Assembly: GCA_018400715.1 (NCBI GenBank)
Contig: JAGYME010000009.1
Location: forward strand, 1-43,717
Direction of reading: 5' to 3'
Length of the DNA: 43,717 bases
Origin: Candidatus Bipolaricaulota bacterium
GTDB taxonomy: Bacteria > Bipolaricaulota > Bipolaricaulia > M55B111
The translations under genes were made by a program, and so were the position numbers. Shown in pieces: positions 1 through 9,296 of this stretch. The notes under the pieces were generated by a model, which made no database searches, was not told the DNA's origin, and saw only the letters and a list, made by a program, of their open reading frames with translations. The stretch's first letter is position 1; every line of letters starts with the position of its first letter.

Positions 1-1245
1 GTTGAGGGCTCACTCAATAAGGCCCCGTCCTCGTTCACCATGAATGGCCGGGACGGGGAAAACGACTTCGTTCTGGACCACAATAAATCTTACTTCACCG
101 CGGGGACGGGGACCACTTCCGTGCTCGACCACGTAACGGACGAGAGAAGGAAGGCGACAAAGGAGGACTTAGCCGATGCCGTCAAGCTGGGCGACCGGCT
201 CGACAACATCGACGTGGTCTGGTCAATATTTACCCTGACTGAGGACCCCATGTTAGGCTTCCACCAGCTCTACGCAGTGCTGGCAAATAGCACCAAGCAT
301 GGCGCGGTAGTCAACTGGTACGGAGGCGAACTTACTGACCTGTTGATAGACATGATTGCCGCGGTCGCCGGGGGCAGAGATAAGCTGTCCGAGAAGAAGC
401 TGGTAACCATGTACGCCGAGCCCGTCTCCCCGCTCTCCTTCAGACGGGAAAACCTCGAGGTGCTGCTTAGGTGGACGGACGTGGGGCTCCCCTTACTTTG
501 GTATCCGGCCCAGAAGGCCGGGGCCACTGCCCCCATGACTTTAGCGGGCACGCTCGCACAGGCCTTCGCGGAGTCAATGGGAGGAAACGTAATTGCCCAG
601 CTAAACAACCCCGGGACCCCGGTTATACTGGGCGCCTCGCCGTTGATGATGGACATGCGGACGGCACTTAATACCTACTTCTCACCGGAGACGCTTATAG
701 TCCAGTCGGCAACCGGAGTATGGGGAGACCTAATCGAGATGCCCATCTACGGGACCGGCGGCTGCACTAATTCCTACGCCGTAGACTACCAGGCGGGCGT
801 GGAGACGGCCCTGACACTATACGGGGCTATCTTAGGCGGACAGAACCTGATCCACGACCTCTCCTTTGCCGGAGCTGGTGACCTGGGGACGCTGAACCTG
901 CTGGCGCTGACCGACGAGATCGCGGAGATGGCAAAGCGTACGGTAAGGAGCCTCACCACCGACGAGGAGTCAATCGCCCTCGACGTCATCGAGAACGTAA
1001 AACATGGAGGGGACTACTTAAGAGAGAAACACACGTTCGAGCACTTCAGGGAGGAACTGATGACCCCGGAACTGATTCGTAGGATAGGCGACGACAAGTG
1101 GGAGAGAAACTACTCCGTGGAAGAAGCCAGAAAGAAGACGAAGAGGTTGCTGGAGGAGGGAGAGGAAAAGTCCTTACCCCAAGACGTCCAGAAGGAAATC
1201 GAAGAGATCATAGAGGAGGGAAGGTCCCTGATAAAGAAGAAGTAG
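1..1245 (+). CDS. MttB-family (trimethylamine/betaine) corrinoid methyltransferase, 5'-partial
   Basis: The reading frame is open from base 1, so the gene starts upstream; an in-frame ATG at 40 is internal. About 414 codons are present against the family's usual 470-500. Family signatures seen are a GTGT turn near the N-terminal end of the fragment, the GTGGCTNS segment followed by QAGVET, and a helical Lys/Glu-rich C-terminus. Members transfer a methyl group from a quaternary or tertiary amine to a corrinoid protein. The family contains pyrrolysine (TAG) enzymes for trimethylamine and non-Pyl enzymes for glycine betaine and related compounds. No in-frame TAG occurs before the terminal TAG, so this is the non-Pyl type over the visible part. 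Glycine betaine is a plausible substrate in a halophile, but that is inference. The corrinoid protein and activase genes are not in the window. Confidence 0.88.
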   Translation, partial: VEGSLNKAPSSFTMNGRDGENDFVLDHNKSYFTAGTGTTSVLDHVTDERRKATKEDLADAVKLGDRLDNIDVVWSIFTLTEDPMLGFHQLYAVLANSTKHGAVVNWYGGELTDLLIDMIAAVAGGRDKLSEKKLVTMYAEPVSPLSFRRENLEVLLRWTDVGLPLLWYPAQKAGATAPMTLAGTLAQAFAESMGGNVIAQLNNPGTPVILGASPLMMDMRTALNTYFSPETLIVQSATGVWGDLIEMPIYGTGGCTNSYAVDYQAGVETALTLYGAILGGQNLIHDLSFAGAGDLGTLNLLALTDEIAEMAKRTVRSLTTDEESIALDVIENVKHGGDYLREKHTFEHFREELMTPELIRRIGDDKWERNYSVEEARKKTKRLLEEGEEKSLPQDVQKEIEEIIEEGRSLIKKK

Positions 1246-1263
1246 TTGGCCGCTGAGAAGAAA

Positions 1264-1295
1264 TCAGGGGATGCTGAGGGATCGGCATCCCCTGA
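1264..1295. terminator. Stem-loop between convergent genes, probable bidirectional terminator
   Basis: An 11-bp perfect stem (1264-1274 with 1285-1295) closes a 10-nt loop. It sits between the stop of the MttB-family gene and the stop of the leftward CARDB/CsgG-like gene. No long T-run follows on either strand, so strength is uncertain. Confidence 0.6.
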
Positions 1296-1346
1296 GATTT
1301 ATCCCTATTTCTGCAAAGGATTTAGCGTGTAAACTCCCCCGCCCGA

Positions 1347-3062
1347 TCACTCCTTCAATATCGCCAGATCACCGACCTGGACAGAAAAATTCCCGATAAT
1401 CTGCGCTCTGGATATCCTATCGTAGATACCGGTAAGGATTACCTTTCCAATCGGTTCGTCCGTGCTGGGTATTATTTCTAGTAACTCTCCAGTATCCGGG
1501 TCGTTAACCTGTGAGGCCGGATAAATGGAGAATATGTCGTCCTCTTTGAGACCGGAACTTTCACCGCATTCGACCTCGATTCCGGCGAGGATCACGCTAT
1601 CATCCCCCTCCAAGCTAACCACCCTGCATTTCAGGCCAGAGGGTCCGCCCTCTCCAGGTTGGGGCTCAGTTCCTTCGCCCTCTCCGGACATCTGGGGGCC
1701 GGAAAACTCCTCTCGCTGATTCAACAAAGTCATCGCTGAGGTGTTCAGGGTACCAGCGAGCGAGGAGTCCAACTTGGATAGAGCTTTATCCACGGCATCG
1801 CCAACTACGCTGTCCTGAAACTGTTTCGTCCCAAAAGTAATCTGTCCGACCCAGCTCGGAGGAGCGGACCCGGAGGAAACTTGAAAGTTGATCGGACCCA
1901 CAGGTAGTGGGGTCCAGGGCGGGACGGTGTATATATTGGCGGTATAGTTTCCAGGCGTCAGCGGTCCAGGGGGGTTCCAGCTCCAGGTTACGCAGGGGTT
2001 TGACGGACTGCTGGTCCTGTAATTGGAGAAGGTCGAAGGTCCAACAGGACCGCTAGGGCCGGAGAACTGAACGGTAAACGCCGTTGGAGGTGATGTATCA
2101 AGGTAGCCAACGGTAATTACCTCTCCCTGATAATAGGTGCTCTTGCTCACCTTGAACCCCCCGGTACAAACGTTCTGACTGGTCTGGGATAGAGAACTGA
2201 CTATCGTTCCAAAGTTAAACGAGGCGTCAGTCTGACCCTCGGCCGTCGCCGATACGGAGTCGGCAGCGAGGATCTGGCTTGTGTAAGCGCTGATTACCCG
2301 AAATGAAAGGTCAACTCTTACAGTAGCCCCGGTAACGGACAAAAAGCCAAGGTCGATCCTACTCTTATCAACGTCGATTCCCGTTACGCTCCCGACGATC
2401 AGCGCATCAGCCCCTGCAATCCGACTTGCCCGGGCGAGGTCTGACGTATTGGCCGGGTTGAACTGCTGCTCAAGAAGGACGGATTCTATCTGCTGGCGTT
2501 CCAAAACCTGAAACCCACTATTCACGAGGTTTTGAACGACCAAATCCGATACCCCGTTACTCACGTTGGCAAACCCTGAATTGCTCTTGTCCGTAAAACT
2601 GGCCACGGCAATCCGAATATCCCCTGCAGCCCCGCCGGTAGCAGGTGGGGCGACGGAGATGTATCTCACGTAACTGTTGTTGTCTTCGTTCGATTCATTT
2701 ATCCTATCAAACGGATCGTCTGCGATCACCTCGATCTCGTGCTGGCCGGCTTCTGCCGTCCAGGAAAACCCCAGGTCCTCGCTCTCGCCTACGTCTAGGC
2801 CAAATGAGACGGCTTCATAGTCCTTTCTTTCCCCGTCCACATAAATCCTTACGTAAAAACGCCCGGCGTCGGATGACCCCTGATTCCGGACACTTGCGGT
2901 AATAGAAACCACTTCTCCCGGCCTGGGGTCGTTCGGAGAAAAAGTTATATCGGTAATTCTTAAATCCGGTTCCCCAAAGGCATATGAGGGGCCGGGAAAA
3001 ACCAGGCCAACGAGAAAGAGGAGAACGACGACGCTAATTTCAACGGAAAATATCTTCTTCAT
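1347..3062 (-). CDS. Secreted CARDB plus CsgG-like domain protein
   Basis: The 571-residue product starts with a signal peptide (MKK, hydrophobic core, cut near SYA-FG). A CARDB-type adhesion domain follows at roughly residues 28-135 (PDLRITDITF start, NESNEDNN calcium-like loop). Next comes a CsgG/curli-assembly-like domain at about 145-290, with IAVASFTD, the GF-VLERQQ motif and the 'GADALIVGSV' strand typical of this fold. A proline-rich middle and an acidic C-terminal beta domain complete it. CsgG-like proteins act in outer-membrane secretion pores or as periplasmic lipoproteins; no lipobox cysteine is seen here. The start at 3062 is preferred over an ATG 24 nt upstream because GGAGGTGG lies 9 nt before it. 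Role in surface assembly is inference. Confidence 0.8.
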   Translation of the reverse strand: MKKIFSVEISVVVLLFLVGLVFPGPSYAFGEPDLRITDITFSPNDPRPGEVVSITASVRNQGSSDAGRFYVRIYVDGERKDYEAVSFGLDVGESEDLGFSWTAEAGQHEIEVIADDPFDRINESNEDNNSYVRYISVAPPATGGAAGDIRIAVASFTDKSNSGFANVSNGVSDLVVQNLVNSGFQVLERQQIESVLLEQQFNPANTSDLARASRIAGADALIVGSVTGIDVDKSRIDLGFLSVTGATVRVDLSFRVISAYTSQILAADSVSATAEGQTDASFNFGTIVSSLSQTSQNVCTGGFKVSKSTYYQGEVITVGYLDTSPPTAFTVQFSGPSGPVGPSTFSNYRTSSPSNPCVTWSWNPPGPLTPGNYTANIYTVPPWTPLPVGPINFQVSSGSAPPSWVGQITFGTKQFQDSVVGDAVDKALSKLDSSLAGTLNTSAMTLLNQREEFSGPQMSGEGEGTEPQPGEGGPSGLKCRVVSLEGDDSVILAGIEVECGESSGLKEDDIFSIYPASQVNDPDTGELLEIIPSTDEPIGKVILTGIYDRISRAQIIGNFSVQVGDLAILKE

Positions 3063-3087
3063 TGCTTCCAACCACCTCCACCTCACT

Positions 3088-3093
3088 ATTATA
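3088..3093 (-). promoter_or_regulatory. -10 box for the CARDB/CsgG-like gene
   Basis: A perfect TATAAT lies on the minus strand about 26 nt upstream of the chosen start. The hexamer 17 nt further upstream matches the -35 consensus poorly, so the call rests on the -10 box. Confidence 0.35.
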
Positions 3094-3199
3094 TAGCCTA
3101 TCTCTCACGTTTCACAGTTCCGGGGCAGAGACAGGTTTACGTGTTAGCAGGGCACGGCTTCCGGGGCCACCAAAGGATTATCTGAAGGGTGTTATTAGT

Positions 3200-3227
3200 T
3201 TGACAAATCGTTCAATTTATACATAAT
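3200..3227 (+). promoter_or_regulatory. Sigma70-type promoter for the coiled-coil gene
   Basis: Consensus TTGACA (3200-3205), a 16-nt spacer and CATAAT (3222-3227) lie in an AT-rich stretch. The predicted start near 3235 gives a leader of almost 200 nt before the coiled-coil gene at 3431. The 344-nt intergenic region holds this promoter, the divergent -10 box at 3088-3093, the leader hairpin and the small ORF listed next. Confidence 0.65.
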
Positions 3228-3320
3228 GTAAAGAGAGAGCTACTGATGACATCACTTTATATCAAAATATGGAAGTTTTTTTGTTATTAAAACTTAATTA
3301 TTGGAAACAGGAGGTATCGA

Positions 3321-3434
3321 TTGCTGGGGCATTTCCGGGAGGCCGTGTCTTTACCCCAGCCCTTCAAACATACTCTTTCTTCCGATAGAGACATTTTCTC
3401 GACCAAAGTCGGCAAAGGGGTGGGATCCTTATGA
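3321..3434 (+). CDS. Possible 37-residue leader ORF coupled to the coiled-coil gene
   Basis: A TTG codon at 3321 lies 6 nt after AGGAGG (3310-3315). The frame runs 37 codons and its TGA overlaps the ATG of the next gene as ATGA, the classic arrangement for translational coupling. The product (starts MLGHFREAVS, ends KGVGSL) matches nothing I recognise and has no membrane segment. The same region folds: 3323-3329 is a perfect complement of 3354-3360 (7 bp, 24-nt loop), which would place the start codon next to a hairpin. It may be a regulatory uORF or a chance ORF. Confidence 0.35.
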   Translation: MLGHFREAVSLPQPFKHTLSSDRDIFSTKVGKGVGSL

Positions 3435-5812
3435 CCAGACTGGGCAAAATCGTCGTTTACAGTTTGATTCTGATGACAATAGGCGGGCTGCTGTACGTGG
3501 GCATCTCTTTCAACGGGCGTTTAAATAACGTATCGGGGAATAACAGCACGCTGGAAGAACAGGTAGCCGAAGTAAAACAAGAGAACTCTGACCAATCGTC
3601 AACCCTGTCCTCGCTGCAGGCTGCTCAGGAGGAGATATCGGGGACGCTCCAGGACCTTCAACAATCATTTGCCGATTTCGAAGCGGAGACGAGCGTCGTG
3701 ACGGGGGATTGGGAAAAGCAAGTCGAAAACCTTGAACAGGAGAGCGAAGACCTATCAACAAAAATCAACGACCTCGACGGCCAGCTCTCAAACGCTAAAA
3801 CGACCCTTGCGGACCTAAAGAAGACTACCGAAGAATTGGCAGAGACTACCGGTACAATGGAGAAATCACTTAAGGAAACTAGAGGCAAGTTGACGGATAA
3901 GATAAACGATCTCGGGAAATCGATGGAGGACCTCCAGGGGGAGTTAGAGACGTTTAAAGGTACAGTTACCGGAAACTTCGCCAAGGTAGAGAAAAAAACT
4001 GAAGAATTAACCAGTCAACTGAACGACCAGGGCGAGAATGTAACGGACCTTTCGAAAGAGCTTGCCGACTTTAAATCCTCGCACAAAAAAGGTGACGAGG
4101 CCATCGAGAAACTGAAGGATCAGCTCTCCCGACTTACGGAGGAGCACGCCAGCTTAATAGAAAAAGTCAACGGCCTGTCAAGTGACTTAAAATCCTTATC
4201 GGAGGAGACGGACCGAGTAAGGGTGGCGCTGACAAAAATTATCCAAAACAGATTCGCTGAACTTGAGGAAAAAATCCAAGAGTTAGAGTCAAATGACGCG
4301 AGCCTTCAATCAGAGCTAAAAGAGACCAGATCCACCGTAAGCACGCAGGTGTCAGATCTGGAGAAGGAGATCAACAACAAGTTGGAAGCCCTGAAGGGGA
4401 AGGACGGTTCCCTGGATAAGGAGATAGATGCAATCAAGACAAAGGTCGAGGAACTCGCTTCCAAGAACGAGAACCTGGAGTCGAAGGTCGCCCAGTCCCA
4501 GTCGAGTTTGAGTTCAGACTTAGACAAGTTAAAGAAAGATATCTCGGGCCAGTTGACCGACCTTAAGGGCCAGGACCAAGCCACAGACAAGAAGATATCT
4601 GATCTTAAAGAAAAAGTCGAGGAACTCGCTTCCAAGAACGAGAACCTGGAGTCGAAGGTCGCCCAGTCCCAAACGAACGCCAGTAACGAGATATCCAAGC
4701 TGAAAAACGACCTGTCGTCCCAGATATCCAGCCTCCAGGGAAAAGATAGCCAGCTCCAGGAAGAGGTAGATAGCGTGAAAAAGAAGTTGCTCGCTGAAAT
4801 CGAGTCCGTGAAAAACGAACTCGATAAGAAAGAGGATCAGCTCAAATCTCTCACGGAAACGGTCTCTTCGCTGTCGCAACAGGCAGAACAGAACAAGTCC
4901 TCGATCTCTTCCCTTTCGTCCGAGCAGTCAAACCTGAAATCAAACGTAAAATCACTCGACTCCGAGCTATCGGGTTTTAAGGACGACGTAAGCGAAAAGC
5001 TTTCCGCGCTGGAAGAGAAGGTGTCAAACCTGGACAAGAGAATCTCATCTCTGGAGAAGAAATACGAGGATATCGATAAACAGCTGAAAGCGGAAGTCAA
5101 GAAACTTTCCGAACAAGACGAAGACCTCGGAAAGAAGATAGAAAATCTCACCTCCGAAATGAGCGACCAGCGGGCGAGGTTTGCCGGGGCCGACAGCAAT
5201 TTGAAGAAGAACTTTAATGACTTCGTGAGCGAGATTAAGGGTGAATTGAAGGATATGGATTCCTCGTTAAGCACCCTAAAAGGGAAGGCCTCGGATCTGG
5301 CAGACCAGTTGGGGAAAGAAACAAAACACCTCCAGGGAGAAATAAAGGATCTGGAGACAGACCAGAATAACCTTAAAAGCCGGGTAACCGAGCTGAAGAA
5401 AACTGACGGGCAGCTGGATTCGGAAATTAATAACGTCTCGGCAAATTACAACGAACTGGAAAAGAAGCTGGACCAGGTCAAAGGAGACCAAAACGACCTG
5501 GCAACCAAGGTGGAGAAGCTTACCACGAACCTGGATCAGCAGAAGTCTCTAATCACCCAGACAAAAAACGACCTGACCGGGAAACTCAATCAGTTAGAGG
5601 ATAAGTTGGACTCTCAAGTCAGCAAGTTAAAGGATAAAACTGGAGAGCTTGACACCAAGAAGGCGACGAAGGAATGGACAAACGACCTGTTAAAAAGCTA
5701 CTGCAACAAAGAGCTTGATAAGATCTCTAAGACACTGCAGAAGAAGATAAATGGCATCGAATCGTCCATGGACCAGCTTAAACTGCTAAAGCACAGCATT
5801 TACGCCAGATAG
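3431..5812 (+). CDS. Membrane-anchored long coiled-coil protein
   Basis: This 793-residue protein has one N-terminal membrane segment (about residues 8-29, VVYSLILMTIGGLLYVGI) preceded by Lys/Arg, then about 740 residues of near-continuous heptad or hendecad coiled coil dominated by Leu, Lys, Glu, Asp, Ser and Gln. A short C-terminal tail has the only Cys (KSYCNKELDK). It looks like a signal-anchored rod projecting from the cytoplasmic membrane into the periplasm. Three tandem copies of a ~57-residue unit lie near residues 310-480, two sharing identical DNA. Start is supported by GGGGTGGG just upstream. No enzyme domain is visible; a structural or envelope-spacing role is inference. Automated hits to SMC or myosin would be composition artefacts. 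Confidence 0.8.
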   Translation: MTRLGKIVVYSLILMTIGGLLYVGISFNGRLNNVSGNNSTLEEQVAEVKQENSDQSSTLSSLQAAQEEISGTLQDLQQSFADFEAETSVVTGDWEKQVENLEQESEDLSTKINDLDGQLSNAKTTLADLKKTTEELAETTGTMEKSLKETRGKLTDKINDLGKSMEDLQGELETFKGTVTGNFAKVEKKTEELTSQLNDQGENVTDLSKELADFKSSHKKGDEAIEKLKDQLSRLTEEHASLIEKVNGLSSDLKSLSEETDRVRVALTKIIQNRFAELEEKIQELESNDASLQSELKETRSTVSTQVSDLEKEINNKLEALKGKDGSLDKEIDAIKTKVEELASKNENLESKVAQSQSSLSSDLDKLKKDISGQLTDLKGQDQATDKKISDLKEKVEELASKNENLESKVAQSQTNASNEISKLKNDLSSQISSLQGKDSQLQEEVDSVKKKLLAEIESVKNELDKKEDQLKSLTETVSSLSQQAEQNKSSISSLSSEQSNLKSNVKSLDSELSGFKDDVSEKLSALEEKVSNLDKRISSLEKKYEDIDKQLKAEVKKLSEQDEDLGKKIENLTSEMSDQRARFAGADSNLKKNFNDFVSEIKGELKDMDSSLSTLKGKASDLADQLGKETKHLQGEIKDLETDQNNLKSRVTELKKTDGQLDSEINNVSANYNELEKKLDQVKGDQNDLATKVEKLTTNLDQQKSLITQTKNDLTGKLNQLEDKLDSQVSKLKDKTGELDTKKATKEWTNDLLKSYCNKELDKISKTLQKKINGIESSMDQLKLLKHSIYAR
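4445..4671 (+). repeat. Perfect 56-bp direct repeat inside the coiled-coil gene
   Basis: Positions 4445-4500 and 4616-4671 are identical over 56 bp and lie 171 bp (57 codons) apart. They sit inside a larger, more diverged 57-residue repeat with about three copies. Identity at synonymous positions points to recent duplication or gene conversion. Confidence 0.9.
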
Positions 5813-5825
5813 GATAGAGGGGAAC

Positions 5826-6473
5826 TTACTTCTGGCAGGCGCGCTTGAACCCCTCTCTCATTACGGGGCTATTTATGGCGGTCGGGGCTTTCTCCGGAGG
5901 GAACCACCTTGTCTCCACGATCTCGTGGCTTGGCTTGATCTCGCCGTTCTCGGGGAGCTCGACCCGGAAAAAGAAAACCAACCACTGGTAGCTGTTTTCC
6001 TCCCCTATAGCGCTATATACGTATACGAGTTCGGAGATGGCCGGCTCGACGCTGATCTCCTCTGCGGTCTCACGGAGGATCGCTTCTTCCGGCGACTCGC
6101 CGTAAACGAGGAACCCGCCTGGTAGAGTCCAGCTGTCCTTGTTGTATCCGCGGGACGGCTTGACCATGAGTACTTCACCCGCCTCGTTCCTGGTGATTCC
6201 CTCCACGACGATTCGGGGAAGGGAGTAGTTGATGGCCTTACGGACAACTCTATCCACGTCATCCCTGAGTGGGACGTCTTCCTTGTGCACCCAGTCCGAA
6301 GGATGGTCCTCGAGAACGGGTTCACAGTATATTATTTCGTGCTCCCCCAGGCTGATGGTCTTCATTTCCGTAAACGAAAACGGGACTTCCTCTCGTCGTG
6401 ACGGAAAGACGTACTTACCGTTCCGCCTCAGGAGGAACACTCTACCGTCCGTTTCTAGGTAATACTGTTTCAT
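5826..6473 (-). CDS. NUDIX hydrolase
   Basis: The 215-residue product carries a Nudix box at about residues 120-142: G-x5-E-x7-RETAEE, with Ser in place of the usual final Gly. The N-terminal ~90 residues form a separate domain (MKQYYLETDG to about VVRKAINYS) and the sequence PRIVVEGI leads into the Nudix fold. Such proteins cleave nucleoside diphosphate derivatives; the substrate cannot be read from sequence. The ATG at 6473 is chosen because the 33 residues upstream are unlike the family (Cys- and aromatic-rich). No SD precedes it; a TACACT box 8-13 nt upstream would fit a very short or absent leader. It is convergent with the coiled-coil gene, 13 bp away. Confidence 0.8.
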   Translation of the reverse strand: MKQYYLETDGRVFLLRRNGKYVFPSRREEVPFSFTEMKTISLGEHEIIYCEPVLEDHPSDWVHKEDVPLRDDVDRVVRKAINYSLPRIVVEGITRNEAGEVLMVKPSRGYNKDSWTLPGGFLVYGESPEEAILRETAEEISVEPAISELVYVYSAIGEENSYQWLVFFFRVELPENGEIKPSHEIVETRWFPPEKAPTAINSPVMREGFKRACQK

Positions 6474-6660
6474 GGTTGAAAAAGTGTACCCAAATCCACA
6501 GCAAGTGACAACAACCCTTAAATCCCAATGGAAGGAAGTCATAACTAAAAGTGCCCAAATATTCCCTATCATAGGTCGTTACCTCCGATCATAATTCAAT
6601 ATACCGTTCTTGTATATGTCATCATTTTGAATAAACTTTATTTATACCGAGGTGGAAAAA

Positions 6661-9273
6661 GTGGATATCAAAAAAGTTCAAAAAAGAGACGGATCTATTG
6701 TTGATTTCGACGAAGGAAAGATAAGCAACGCAATTTATCGGGCCTCACAGGCAGTGGGTTCCGGTAGTCTAGAGGAGGCAAAGGAACTAGCGTCAAAGGT
6801 TTCTGAAGACCTGCAAGAGATCTACGGAGAGGAGGCAATCCCTGAGGTTGAAGACATCCAGGATGCCGTGGAAAAGGTCCTTATTGAAGAGGGGCACTCT
6901 TCCACAGCAAAGGCCTACATTCTCTATCGCCAGGAACACCGCCAGCGTCGCCGGGAAAAACAGAAACTGTTAAACAAATCACAGCTCGGCAAGATCGGAA
7001 AGAAATTTAGCCTAAAAGCGCTCCGGGTGCTTGCCTCTCGCTACCTGCTCAGAGACAGGAACGGCAAGATAGTGGAATCACCCGAGGAACTCTTCGAGCG
7101 TGTAGCAACCACAGTCACGATACCTGACATACTGCGCGACGACAGGGTCTTTGAAAAAGAGGGCGGACATAACAAAAACCATAAGGCTGATAGTTACCTT
7201 GAAGACTTCCACGAATACGGGAACAGGTACAACTTCAACAACCATTTCATCAACGAATGGGCCTTCAAAGCCCTGACCGAGCTTTACATCGAACTGGCCG
7301 AGAACGGTCAGATGAAGGTTCAGTTCAAAGACCTGCTTACGCTGTTTGACGAGGGGCACTTCGACAGTTACCAGGGGAACTGGGAACGGTACTTCAACTT
7401 GATGGTTAACCAGCAGTTCCTGCCCAACAGCCCCACTTTGATGAATTCGGGCACGAGGCTCGGACAGCTAAGCGCCTGCTTCGTACTTCCCATAGAAGAC
7501 GACATGGGAAAGATTATGGACGCATCCAAGGATGCGGCCCTGATATTCCAGAGCGGTGGCGGGGTGGGAATTAACTATTCCAGACTCAGGCCCGAGGGCG
7601 ACATCGTGGCGTCAACCTCCGGAGTAGCTTCGGGACCTCTCTCGTTCATGAGGATCATCGACACAGTTACCGACGTCGTCAAACAGGGCGGAAAACGGCG
7701 TGGGGCAAACATGGGGATACTCAACATTGACCATCCCGACGTCAAGGATTTCATCGACGTAAAGAGCCAGGAAGGAGAACTGGAGAACTTTAACATCTCG
7801 GTTGGAACAAACGAGCGGTTCTGGGACGCCCTCCAGGACGAAGAGAAGAGTACCTATGAGCTCGTCAACCCCAGGACCGACAAGACAGTAGCCAGGGAAA
7901 ACCCGAAGGCGGTACTCGAATTAATTGCCCACTCCGCCTGGGAATCAGCAGACCCGGGAATGATTTTCTTCGACAGGATCAACGAATATAACGTTCTGGA
8001 ACCGGCCAAGGGAAAGATCGGCGGGACCAACCCCTGCGGGGAGCAACCACTCTACGACTACGAGTCCTGTAACCTCGGCTCGATAAACCTTCATAGTTTC
8101 GTCGACGGGGATAGCTTCGACTGGAACGGATACGAGAAAACGATCAGGAGCGCGACGAAATTCCTCGATAACGTGCTGGACATGAACAACTTCCCGCTGA
8201 AGAAGATAGAGAAGTCAACCAAGGAATCGAGAAAAATCGGCCTGGGAGTCATGGGGCTTTCCGATTTGCTCTACGAGAAGGAAATACCGTATAACTCCGA
8301 AGAGGGATTCGAACTCATGGGTAAACTGGCCGAGAAGCTCTCGTACGTGTCAATGGACGAATCTGTCGAACTGGCACAAGAAAGGGGCGTCTTCCCAGTC
8401 TACGAGCAATCGGAATACCCGCAGGGGGAAATTCCCGTCGCCGAGTACTACGAGTCGGACGACCATGCGGAGGACTGGGACGGGCTCATCGAAAGGATTC
8501 TGGAACACGGAATCAGGAACGGTATGACGACCACGGTAGCACCTACGGGGAGCATCTCGATGATCGCTGACACCTCCCACGGTATCGAGCCCGAGTTCTC
8601 GCTGGCGTACGAGAAGAACGTTACAGCCGGAGATTTCTACTACGCCAACGAGATATTCGAGAGGGAATTGAAGGAGATGGGCCTATACAGCGATCAACTG
8701 CTCGCCAGGATAACCGATAATTATGGGAGTCTGGTCGGGGTCGATGAGGTCCCCGAAGACCTCAAGGAAGTTTTCGTCACCGCATTGGATATACACTACG
8801 CCGATCACCTGATGGCGCAGGCAATGTGGCAAAAGTGGGTCTCGGCGTCCATATCCAAGACCATAAACATGCCAAACACCGCCACCACCGAGGACGTGCT
8901 CAATTCCTTCCTTATCGCCCATAAACTTGGGTTAAAGGGACTTACCGTTTACCGGGACGGATCGAAGTCCAAACAGGTATTGAACATGGAGGGTAACGGC
9001 GCTCTGGAAAAGAAACTGACCCCCAGTGATTTCTCGCGGGAAAAACTGAATGAACTTTCCGGGATATCTCCGGAAGTGGACCTCTCGGAGTCACTTAACT
9101 ACCACCAGGGGAAGAAGGAGGACGAGTCAAAGACTTACATCAGCGACCCCACTCATCCCCTCAATCAAGTGGACGATTTGGAAGTATGCCCGGAATGCGG
9201 CGGCAAGGTCATCCACGAGGGTGGGTGCAACAAGTGCGTGGAGTGCGGCTGGAGTACCTGTTCAATCAGCTAA
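6661..9273 (+). CDS. nrdJ: Adenosylcobalamin-dependent (class II) ribonucleotide reductase
   Basis: This enzyme reduces ribonucleotides to deoxyribonucleotides using a thiyl radical generated from coenzyme B12. The 870-residue product begins with an ATP-cone domain (about 1-95, KVQKRDGSIVDFDEGKI). The core follows, with the redox Cys in LSACFVLP (C273), the thiyl Cys in NPCGEQPL (C459) and its partner in ESCNLGS (C470). The spacing matches class II enzymes. The C-terminal tail has a zinc-ribbon-like set of cysteines (CPECGG, CNKC, CGWSTC) that probably re-reduces the active site. The GTG at 6661 has GAGGTGG five bases upstream; the in-frame GTG at 6652 lies inside that SD. No nrdB-like subunit gene lies nearby, as expected. 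No cobalamin riboswitch is visible in the short upstream region. Confidence 0.95.
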   Translation: MDIKKVQKRDGSIVDFDEGKISNAIYRASQAVGSGSLEEAKELASKVSEDLQEIYGEEAIPEVEDIQDAVEKVLIEEGHSSTAKAYILYRQEHRQRRREKQKLLNKSQLGKIGKKFSLKALRVLASRYLLRDRNGKIVESPEELFERVATTVTIPDILRDDRVFEKEGGHNKNHKADSYLEDFHEYGNRYNFNNHFINEWAFKALTELYIELAENGQMKVQFKDLLTLFDEGHFDSYQGNWERYFNLMVNQQFLPNSPTLMNSGTRLGQLSACFVLPIEDDMGKIMDASKDAALIFQSGGGVGINYSRLRPEGDIVASTSGVASGPLSFMRIIDTVTDVVKQGGKRRGANMGILNIDHPDVKDFIDVKSQEGELENFNISVGTNERFWDALQDEEKSTYELVNPRTDKTVARENPKAVLELIAHSAWESADPGMIFFDRINEYNVLEPAKGKIGGTNPCGEQPLYDYESCNLGSINLHSFVDGDSFDWNGYEKTIRSATKFLDNVLDMNNFPLKKIEKSTKESRKIGLGVMGLSDLLYEKEIPYNSEEGFELMGKLAEKLSYVSMDESVELAQERGVFPVYEQSEYPQGEIPVAEYYESDDHAEDWDGLIERILEHGIRNGMTTTVAPTGSISMIADTSHGIEPEFSLAYEKNVTAGDFYYANEIFERELKEMGLYSDQLLARITDNYGSLVGVDEVPEDLKEVFVTALDIHYADHLMAQAMWQKWVSASISKTINMPNTATTEDVLNSFLIAHKLGLKGLTVYRDGSKSKQVLNMEGNGALEKKLTPSDFSREKLNELSGISPEVDLSESLNYHQGKKEDESKTYISDPTHPLNQVDDLEVCPECGGKVIHEGGCNKCVECGWSTCSIS

Positions 9274-9296
9274 AGCCCTTCGCGAGGAGATAAGAA

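Noticed and set aside
1-1245. Possible pyrrolysine-type MttB
   Set aside because: No in-frame TAG occurs in the visible frame apart from the terminal stop, and TAG also ends the coiled-coil gene.
3431-5812. SMC-like ATPase or motor protein
   Set aside because: Similarity would come only from coiled-coil composition; there are no Walker motifs or head domains.
6474-6660. Cobalamin riboswitch before the B12-dependent reductase
   Set aside because: The region is short and AT-rich with no B12-box-like or multi-helix structure.
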